DNA of 8,797 nucleotides, taken from NCBI GenBank assembly GCA_017420455.1, contig JAFOJB010000285.1, positions 1-8,797 of the forward strand, in the 5' to 3' direction. Positions 1 to 5,133 of the stretch are shown here, one piece after another. The notes under the pieces were generated by a model. That model was not told the origin of the DNA. It made no database searches and saw only the letters and a program-made list of their open reading frames with translations. This stretch comes from Blautia sp. GTDB lineage: Bacteria; Bacillota; Clostridia; Lachnospirales; Lachnospiraceae. A program made the position numbers and the translations under genes. Within the stretch, counting starts at the first letter, position 1. The number at the start of each line of letters is the position of its first letter.

Positions 1-509
1 ACCGGCTGTTCGCCTTCCTGCTGCTGGCCATGATGATCCCGGGCGTTGCCACTATGATCCCGCTGTTCACCATGATCTCAAAAATGGGACTGCTGAACTC
101 TGTGTGGGGCTTCATCCTTCCGCAGATCGCCACGCCCTTTATGATCATGATGTTCCGGCAGAATTCCAGGAATTTCCCGCCGGCCATCATGGAAGCGGCC
201 CGCATCGACGGACAGAGCGAGATCGGAATCTTCTTCCGGCAGTACCTGCCCATCATGCGTTCCACCTATGCCGCGGCAGCAGTAATCACCTTCATGAATG
301 CATGGAACTCTTATCTGTGGCCGAAGGTCGTCATGACGGATAACCAGGCACAGACCATGCCCATGCTGATCGCCAATCTTGCCTCGGGCTATACCATTGA
401 CTATGGCGTACTGATGATGGGCGTTCTTTTCTGCTCCATCCCGACCATGCTTATTTTCTTCATCCTGCAGAAGCAGTTTGCAGAAGGTATTACCGGTTCG
501 GTCAAGTAA
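1..509 (+). CDS. Carbohydrate ABC transporter permease (MalG/CUT1 type), 5'-truncated
   Basis: This is the C-terminal part, about 168 residues, of an inner-membrane permease that would pair with a MalF-type permease, an extracellular solute-binding protein and an ATPase to import a sugar. The reading frame is open from base 3 and stops at TAA 507-509; the start lies outside the window. The cytoplasmic EAA loop that docks the ATPase is visible around bases 189-260 (EAARIDGQSE, then FFRQYLP). It is followed by hydrophobic segments and the usual family ending, QKQFAEGITGSVK. Methionine-rich hydrophobic stretches before the EAA loop are transmembrane helices. It lies 51 bases upstream of a beta-galactosidase on the same strand with no terminator between them, so the cargo is probably a beta-galactoside or galacto-oligosaccharide. 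That substrate is inferred from context, not from residues. Confidence 0.94.
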   Translation, partial: RLFAFLLLAMMIPGVATMIPLFTMISKMGLLNSVWGFILPQIATPFMIMMFRQNSRNFPPAIMEAARIDGQSEIGIFFRQYLPIMRSTYAAAAVITFMNAWNSYLWPKVVMTDNQAQTMPMLIANLASGYTIDYGVLMMGVLFCSIPTMLIFFILQKQFAEGITGSVK

Positions 510-551
510 AAAAGAGTACTGCTGCAAGCCTGGTTCTGATCAAGAAATAAT

Positions 552-557
552 AAAGGA
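552..557 (+). promoter_or_regulatory. Ribosome binding site of lacZ, unusual spacing
   Basis: AAAGGA is the only Shine-Dalgarno-like string before lacZ. It lies just 3 bases from the ATG at 561 and 15 bases from the in-frame ATG at 573, so neither spacing is ideal. The start is therefore uncertain by four codons. The 573 start gives MDKFDYQIVKDP, which resembles the usual N-terminus of clostridial LacZ proteins. Confidence 0.4.
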
Positions 558-560
558 TGA

Positions 561-3500
561 ATGAGAAAAACTATGGATAAATTTGATTATCAAATCGTGA
601 AGGATCCGGGAGTCTTCAAGGTCAATGCGCTTGCGGCCCATTCGGACCATATCGCCTTTGCGTCCCTGAAAGAAAGCTTTTCGGGGTCCAGTTCTCTGAG
701 GGCTTCTCTGAACGGGCTCTGGAAATTTCACTATGCCGTGAATTACGCTTCTGTGATCCCGGATTTTGAGAAGGACTCCTGTGACGTGAGCGGATGGGAG
801 GATATCCATGTTCCCTCCAACATCCAGATGGAGGGCTATGATGTCCCGGCTTATGTCAATACCCAGTATCCCTGGGATGGCGTAGAGGATATAAAACCCG
901 GCCAGATCCCGGAATACCGGAATCCGGTGGGGCAGTATGTCACCTTCTTCCGGGTTCCGGAAGGGTGGAAGAACACAGGGGCAAAAAAGGATATGGGAGT
1001 CCGGATTTCCTTTCAGGGCGTGGAATCCGGCTTTGCCCTGTGGCTGAACGGGACATATATCGGGTACAGCGAGGATTCCTTCACGCCCACGGATTTTGAC
1101 CTTACGCCGCATCTCAGGGACGGAGTCAACCGCCTGGCGGTCCTGTGCTTTAAATGGACTGCCGGAAGCTGGCTGGAGGACCAGGATATGTACCGCCTCA
1201 GCGGAATCTTCCGGGATGTGTTTCTTTACGCAGTGCCGGAGGTGCATGCAGAGGATGTACGTATCCGTTCCGGGCTTGACAGTGATTATAAGGACGGGCG
1301 CCTGGAAGTGTGCCTCAGGCTGTCCGGAAACCTGGACGGCGCAAAGGTCCGCTGGCAGCTCTTTGAAGCAGGCGAAGCCCGCAGAGGCTTAAATGGGGAA
1401 CCGGTCTTCCCTCTTCACATACAGAAGGTTCAGGGCGAATGCGCAGCGGCAGAGGATCTGCTGATCACGGCAGAGATTTCTGATGTAAATGCCTGGAGCG
1501 CGGAAATCCCCTGGCTCTATCAGCTGGAGCTGACTCTTCTTTCGAAAGAGGGAGAGGAGATCGAGAGCATTACCGAGAATGTGGGATTCCGCAGCTTTGA
1601 GATCCGGAACGGGCTGATGTGCCTGAATGGAAAACGCATTGTATTCCATGGTACAGACCGTCATGAGTTCTCCTGTGATACAGGAAGATCTCCCCGGCCG
1701 GAGGAGGTCCTGCTGGACATCACCATCATGAAGCAGAACAACATCAACGCCATCCGGACCTCGCACTATCCGAATGCCTCCATCCTGTACAGGCTCTGCG
1801 ATATTTACGGTCTTTATCTGATCGCGGAAAACAACATGGAGACCCATGGGATCTGGGAGAAGATCATGCGGGGCAAGGCAGAGCTTTCCGAGGCTCTTCC
1901 GGGAGACCGGAAGGAATATCAGGAGATGATGCTGGACAGGGTGCGTTCCACCTATGAACGGGATAAAAACCATCCTTCCATCCTGATCTGGTCCTGCGGA
2001 AATGAATCTCTGGGCGGGAGCGTCATTTACGAGATGTCCCGGGAATTCAAAAGACTGGACGACACCCGCCTGGTGCATTACGAGGGCGTTGCCCATGACC
2101 GCCGGTATGAGGACACTACCGATATGGAAACCCAGATGTATACGCCTGTCACAGGAATAGAGGCGTTCCTCCGGGAGCATCCGGAAAAGCCCTTCATTCT
2201 GTGTGAATATACCCACTCCATGGGGAATTCCAACGGCGGCATGCATAAGTATATCGAGCTGGAGGAACGGGAGGACCGGTATCAGGGCGGCTTTATCTGG
2301 GACTTTGTGGATCAGGCTGTCCGGATGAAAAACCGCTTTGGCGAAGAGTTTCAGGGCTACGGCGGCGATAACCTGGAACGGCCCACCGACTACGACTTTT
2401 CCGGCAACGGGATCATCGATTCCACCAGAAAGCCCTACGGCAAGATACAGGAAATCCGGTATAATTATCAGCAGATCCGTATCCGGGTGGAGCGGGACAC
2501 GCTTCATATCTTCAATAAAAATCTGTTTGTGAATACGGATCAGTTCGCCTGCATCCTGAGCCTGAAGAGGGAGGACGAAATCCTTGCGAAAAAGGAGATG
2601 ACGGTTGCTGCTGCTCCACTGGAGGAGATTGCGCTGCCCCTTCCCTTTGCCATCCCCGGGGAGGAAGGAGAATACATCGTCGATGTTTCCTTCTGCCTGA
2701 AGGAGGATACCCTCTGGGAGAAAGCGGGATATGAGGTTGCCTGGGGCGAGGGCGTATTTACCGGCCAGAAACCGCTCCCGGTCTCTCTGGATGAACTTCC
2801 CAGAGGAATCGATGCAGCAGATTCCAGCGAAGGCTTTATCAACGGAGTCAGGATCCTTCCGGCGGCGAAAAAGCCGGTTCTGGAGGTGATCGAGGGAACG
2901 GTGAACCTTGGCGTCAGAGGAGAGCATTTCGAAATCCTTTTCTCCAATCTGAAGGGCGGGCTGGTTTCCTACCGATGGGGAGGGAGAGAGCTCATCGAGG
3001 ATATTCCCCGGCCGAATTTCTGGCGGGCGCCTACCAGCAACGATAACGGAAACCGCATGGCTGCCCGGTACGGCGTGTGGAAGCTGGCCAGCCTGTATCA
3101 GGATTTTATCGATCCCGAAGAAAATCCCTACGCAGCAGCCGAAAACGTCGATCCGAACGCCGTCCGGTATCCTGTTATCCGGAAAGAAAAGGATTATGTC
3201 CAGATCACCTGGATGAAATATCTTCCAACCATCCCGAAAAGCAGGGTGAAGACCACCTACCGGATCTTTGCGGACGGGACTGTCCGGTTCATTCTGGATT
3301 ATGACCCGGTCCCGGGACTTCCCCCTATGCCGGAATTCGGGTTTTTCCTTACCCTGAATGCGGATTTCGACCGGGTGACCTATTATGGATATGGACCCGA
3401 GGAAAATTACTGCGACCGCAGAAAAGGCGCAAGGCTTGGGGTTTATCACAGAGAAGTCAGGGATATGGCGGAACCTTACCTTGTTCCCCAGGAGACCGGC

Positions 3501-3827
3501 AACCGTACGGGCGTACGGTGGGCGAAGATTACGGACCGGAAGGGAAGAGGCGTGCTGCTCCGGGCAGCCGGTTTTATGGAGAGCGGCGATCTGGAAGCCT
3601 CCAGGCCGGGGACCATGGAGTTTTCTGCCCTGCCCTTCAGTCCGGCTATGCTGGAGACGGCAAGACATCCCTTTGAACTGCCCCCGGTACATCATACCTA
3701 TGTGAGGTGCTCCCTGAAGCAGATGGGCGTCGCAGGAGACGACAGCTGGGGCGCCCGCACCCATGAGGAATACCTTCTGAAAACAGACAGGCCGTTAAGC
3801 TTTGCTTTCGATTTCAGAGGAATCTGA
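561..3827 (+). CDS. lacZ: Beta-galactosidase, glycoside hydrolase family 2 (LacZ type)
   Basis: This enzyme hydrolyses terminal beta-D-galactosides in the cytoplasm by the retaining GH2 mechanism. It has 1088 residues (E. coli LacZ has about 1024) and no signal peptide. Domain order is typical: N-terminal jelly roll (about 40-220), Ig-like domain (about 225-345), TIM barrel (about 350-640), a further beta domain, and the C-terminal small-chain domain (about 790-1085). The acid/base Glu482 lies in IWSCGNES and the nucleophile Glu549 in ILCEYTHSMGNS. The metal-site pair Glu427/His429 lies in NNMETHG, and GGFIWDFVDQ follows the nucleophile. Other LacZ hallmarks are FHGTDRHEF, RTSHYPN, RPNFWRAPTSNDNG and YYGYGPEENYCDR. 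The protein looks intact and active. It sits directly behind the sugar permease, and no cis-acting operator was recognised in the 51-base gap. Specificity could extend to other beta-galactosides, since some LacZ-like GH2 enzymes prefer substrates other than lactose. The alternative start is 573. Confidence 0.96.
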   Translation: MRKTMDKFDYQIVKDPGVFKVNALAAHSDHIAFASLKESFSGSSSLRASLNGLWKFHYAVNYASVIPDFEKDSCDVSGWEDIHVPSNIQMEGYDVPAYVNTQYPWDGVEDIKPGQIPEYRNPVGQYVTFFRVPEGWKNTGAKKDMGVRISFQGVESGFALWLNGTYIGYSEDSFTPTDFDLTPHLRDGVNRLAVLCFKWTAGSWLEDQDMYRLSGIFRDVFLYAVPEVHAEDVRIRSGLDSDYKDGRLEVCLRLSGNLDGAKVRWQLFEAGEARRGLNGEPVFPLHIQKVQGECAAAEDLLITAEISDVNAWSAEIPWLYQLELTLLSKEGEEIESITENVGFRSFEIRNGLMCLNGKRIVFHGTDRHEFSCDTGRSPRPEEVLLDITIMKQNNINAIRTSHYPNASILYRLCDIYGLYLIAENNMETHGIWEKIMRGKAELSEALPGDRKEYQEMMLDRVRSTYERDKNHPSILIWSCGNESLGGSVIYEMSREFKRLDDTRLVHYEGVAHDRRYEDTTDMETQMYTPVTGIEAFLREHPEKPFILCEYTHSMGNSNGGMHKYIELEEREDRYQGGFIWDFVDQAVRMKNRFGEEFQGYGGDNLERPTDYDFSGNGIIDSTRKPYGKIQEIRYNYQQIRIRVERDTLHIFNKNLFVNTDQFACILSLKREDEILAKKEMTVAAAPLEEIALPLPFAIPGEEGEYIVDVSFCLKEDTLWEKAGYEVAWGEGVFTGQKPLPVSLDELPRGIDAADSSEGFINGVRILPAAKKPVLEVIEGTVNLGVRGEHFEILFSNLKGGLVSYRWGGRELIEDIPRPNFWRAPTSNDNGNRMAARYGVWKLASLYQDFIDPEENPYAAAENVDPNAVRYPVIRKEKDYVQITWMKYLPTIPKSRVKTTYRIFADGTVRFILDYDPVPGLPPMPEFGFFLTLNADFDRVTYYGYGPEENYCDRRKGARLGVYHREVRDMAEPYLVPQETGNRTGVRWAKITDRKGRGVLLRAAGFMESGDLEASRPGTMEFSALPFSPAMLETARHPFELPPVHHTYVRCSLKQMGVAGDDSWGARTHEEYLLKTDRPLSFAFDFRGI

Positions 3828-3831
3828 AAAG

Positions 3832-3872
3832 GGAGAAAAGGGGAGAGAAAAGGAACCGTCCCCATTTTCTCC
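3832..3872 (-). repeat. REP/MITE-like imperfect palindrome, copy A
   Basis: A short inverted repeat begins five bases after the lacZ stop. The left arm GGAGAAAAGGGGA (3832-3844) pairs with the right arm TCCCCATTTTCTCC (3859-3872), with one unpaired base, around a 14-base loop. Read on the minus strand it contains GGGGACGGTTCCTTTT (3863-3848), which is identical over 16 bases to copy B at 4838-4853. The two copies are in opposite orientation. From memory, GGGACGGTTCC-type palindromes recur in many bacterial genomes and are linked to REP-associated Y1 transposases; no transposase gene is in this window. There is no T-run after the stem, so it is not a classical terminator, although it may slow transcription or protect the lacZ mRNA 3' end. 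Confidence 0.75.
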
Positions 3873-3884
3873 TTCTCATAAACA

Positions 3885-3913
3885 TTGACTTTATACAGGA
3901 AGCGTTCTAAAAT
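3885..3913 (+). promoter_or_regulatory. Vegetative (sigma-A) promoter for the coiled-coil gene
   Basis: TTGACT at 3885-3890 and TAAAAT at 3908-3913 are separated by exactly 17 bases, each one mismatch from consensus. Transcription should start near 3920, giving a leader of about 130 bases before the ATG at 4052. The -35 box lies only 12 bases beyond repeat copy A. This promoter argues against translation from the upstream in-frame ATG at 3914, which would sit right at the end of the -10 box. Confidence 0.7.
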
Positions 3914-3935
3914 ATGGAGTATAAACGAAACCGGG

Positions 3936-3963
3936 CGGGAGCTGTCTGGCGCAGAGCTTCCCG
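3936..3963 (+). other. Hairpin in the 5' leader of the coiled-coil gene
   Basis: CGGGAGCT (3936-3943) can pair with AGCTTCCCG (3955-3963) with a single bulged base. The loop can close further with CTG (3946-3948) on CAG (3952-3954). The hairpin lies early in the predicted 130-base leader. No T-run follows directly, so an attenuator is not supported, and no riboswitch family was recognised. Confidence 0.3.
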
Positions 3964-4037
3964 AAGGGGACATTTCAGGAAACACGCCTTTTTTCCATGC
4001 ACTGCAGGGAAAAAGACAAGTCCGGAGAGAAGCAGAC

Positions 4038-4044
4038 AAGGAGG
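4038..4044 (+). promoter_or_regulatory. Ribosome binding site deciding the start at 4052
   Basis: AAGGAGG is a full Shine-Dalgarno match, 7 bases upstream of the ATG at 4052. The open frame extends upstream to an ATG at 3914, but that ATG has no ribosome binding site and falls at the promoter, so 4052 is the supported start. Confidence 0.85.
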
Positions 4045-4051
4045 AAAACGT

Positions 4052-4738
4052 ATGCTGAAATCATTTGAAGAACTGGCACAGGATGTTGAAAAGTTTCATA
4101 ATAATGTCCTTGTGTCCAATGCACTGACGGATTCGCTGGATCAGATCACTGCGCAGCTGAAGGAGAGCAGCCAGAGCTTCGGAGAGCAGACGGTCGAGAT
4201 CGGAAAGCGCCTTGACGAAGTCCCGCAGCAGATCGATGAGAAAAACACAGAACAGTCTGAAAAGATCAAAGCATCCCTGGGTGAAGAAATGTCAAAGACC
4301 ATCCAGGCGATCAAGGACGAAAACGGAAAATACACGCAGAAGCTCCAGGATGTCCAGACTGCCATGAGCCAGAACAGCGAGGATTTCGCGAAGCGTCTGG
4401 AGAATATCTCAGAGACCATCGCTGCGAACAGTGCCGAAAACCTGGGCGCTACCAAAGGCTGTGTGGAGGAAGAGCTTCAGAAGGCGGTTTCCGAGCTGAA
4501 GGCAGAGCATGAAAAGTATACAGAACAGCTGAAGGTTGTTCAGCAGGATGTCCAGAAGGCGGAAAAGACACTTCTGGAGAAGTGCGACGAGTTCCAGAAG
4601 CTGATGGATGAAATAAATGCTTCCGGCATTTACCGCATGACAAACAGCATCGACCAGAAGCTTTCTTCCCAGAAGGTCCTGATCATCGTGATGGGCATCC
4701 TTTCCATCCTCGCAGCGCTGAGCAGACTCTGGTTCTGA
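4052..4738 (+). CDS. Tail-anchored coiled-coil membrane protein, function unknown
   Basis: I do not recognise this 228-residue protein as a named family. Residues 1-205 are polar and charged with heptad-like spacing, rich in Glu, Lys, Gln and Asp and nearly free of proline and aromatics, which predicts a long coiled coil. Residues 209-228 (KVLIIVMGILSILAALSRLWF region) form one hydrophobic helix that ends the protein. There is no N-terminal signal, so the expected topology is tail-anchored with the rod in the cytoplasm. The rod contains a tandem duplication of about 62 residues (52-113 and 114-175), each beginning KRL[DE] and containing KYTxxL. The gene has its own sigma-A promoter, a perfect ribosome binding site and a strong terminator, so it is probably expressed on its own. 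Inverted copies of a REP-like palindrome flank it. Possible roles are a membrane scaffold, a receptor-like signalling rod or a remnant of a mobile module; none is shown by the sequence. Confidence 0.85.
   Translation: MLKSFEELAQDVEKFHNNVLVSNALTDSLDQITAQLKESSQSFGEQTVEIGKRLDEVPQQIDEKNTEQSEKIKASLGEEMSKTIQAIKDENGKYTQKLQDVQTAMSQNSEDFAKRLENISETIAANSAENLGATKGCVEEELQKAVSELKAEHEKYTEQLKVVQQDVQKAEKTLLEKCDEFQKLMDEINASGIYRMTNSIDQKLSSQKVLIIVMGILSILAALSRLWF
4205..4576 (+). repeat. Intragenic tandem duplication, 62-codon unit x 2
   Basis: Translated residues 52-113 align without gaps to residues 114-175. In the best 25-residue core (78-102 against 140-164), 11 positions are identical by eye, including EE, K, K, E, KYT, L and VQ. 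At DNA level the copies have diverged, so the duplication is old. The KYTQKL and KYTEQL segments mark the register. Confidence 0.6.
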
Positions 4739-4766
4739 AGCTTTTCCGGCAGGAAGCGTCAGAACA

Positions 4767-4810
4767 GCGGATATCAAAGGCGGAAAACCGCCTGCGATAT
4801 CCGCTTTTTT
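4767..4810 (+). terminator. Rho-independent terminator of the coiled-coil gene
   Basis: The outer stem GCGGATATC (4767-4775) pairs perfectly with GATATCCGC (4796-4804). An inner stem AGGCGG (4778-4783) pairs with CCGCCT (4788-4793) around an AAAA loop. Two-base mismatches separate the stems, and TTTTTT follows at 4805-4810. It sits 28 bases after the stop codon and separates the two middle genes transcriptionally. Confidence 0.93.
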
Positions 4811-4813
4811 GAT

Positions 4814-4874
4814 GGAGAAAAGGGGACGGGGAGAAAAGGGGACGGTTCCTTTTTCTCCTCGTCCCCTTTTCTCC
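4814..4874 (+). repeat. REP/MITE-like imperfect palindrome, copy B, with duplicated left arm
   Basis: The 16-base unit GGAGAAAAGGGGACGG occurs twice in direct tandem (4814-4829 and 4830-4845), followed by TTCCTTTTTCTCCTC. The right arm GTCCCCTTTTCTCC (4861-4874) is a perfect 14-base reverse complement of the start of both left units. The core GGGGACGGTTCCTTTT (4838-4853) is identical to the minus-strand core of copy A. The element starts 3 bases after the T-run of the terminator. REP-like mobility is an inference from motif style, because no transposase or target-site duplication was identified. Confidence 0.8.
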
Positions 4875-4936
4875 TCGCTTTTCTCGCTGCAAAAGAATCT
4901 TTGTCCGTGTCTGCGGGACGGAGGAAGGTTCCACCG

Positions 4937-4965
4937 TTGCAAAACAGAGGATGTCTGATTATAAT
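4937..4965 (+). promoter_or_regulatory. Vegetative (sigma-A) promoter for the propeller/tail-like gene
   Basis: TTGCAA (4937-4942) and a perfect TATAAT (4960-4965) are separated by 17 bases. Transcription should begin near 4972, leaving a leader of about 60 bases. With the strong terminator upstream, this makes the gene at 5032 an independent transcription unit. Confidence 0.75.
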
Positions 4966-5018
4966 GAGAGAAGAAAGCGGAAAAGCGGCAGTATTAAATA
5001 ATAAGAAAAGCAGACGGT

Positions 5019-5026
5019 GAGGAAGG
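5019..5026 (+). promoter_or_regulatory. Ribosome binding site deciding the start at 5032
   Basis: GAGGAAGG ends 5 bases before the ATG at 5032. The in-frame GTG at 5017 has no Shine-Dalgarno sequence before it (the upstream bases are AAGAAAAGCAGACG) and overlaps this site, so 5032 is the better start. The next in-frame ATG codons, at 5038 and 5050, lie inside the tandem repeat. Confidence 0.6.
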
Positions 5027-5133
5027 ATCAGATGGATATGGGAGATCAGATGGACATGGAAGAACAGATGGATCTGGAGGACCAGATGGATTCGGAGGAA
5101 CCTCTGGAGTTGGAAAACCAGGTGGGAGAAGAG
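5026..5133 (+). repeat. 18-bp tandem repeat encoding acidic hexapeptides
   Basis: Six consecutive 18-base units start at 5026, 5044, 5062, 5080, 5098 and 5116. The first four are clear and share CAGATGGA: units 1 and 2 match at 16 of 18 bases, and units 3 and 4 at 15 of 18. The last two are decayed. They encode DQMDMG, DQMDME, EQMDLE, DQMDSE, EPLELE and NQVGEE. Because the unit is a multiple of three, copy number can change without a frameshift. The first repeat overlaps the start codon region. Confidence 0.85.

Noticed and set aside
510..560. Possible catabolite-response (cre) operator before lacZ
   Set aside because: No sequence in the gap matches the cre consensus with its central CG; the nearest similarity is too weak to report.
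540..1247. A 235-codon minus-strand open frame over the start of lacZ
   Set aside because: It is antisense to the conserved N-terminal domain of LacZ, with no ribosome binding site or recognisable product.
1389..3764. A 791-codon open frame on the minus strand inside lacZ
   Set aside because: It is fully antisense to a GH2 protein with every catalytic motif intact. It arises from codon bias of the sense gene, and its translation resembles no protein family I know.
3914..4051. N-terminal extension of the coiled-coil protein from ATG 3914
   Set aside because: It has no ribosome binding site, the ATG abuts the predicted -10 box, and a perfect Shine-Dalgarno sequence precedes the ATG at 4052.
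5026..5133. Short tandem units considered as a CRISPR-like array
   Set aside because: The units are 18 bases long, contiguous without spacers, in frame and inside a coding region, so they are a coding minisatellite.
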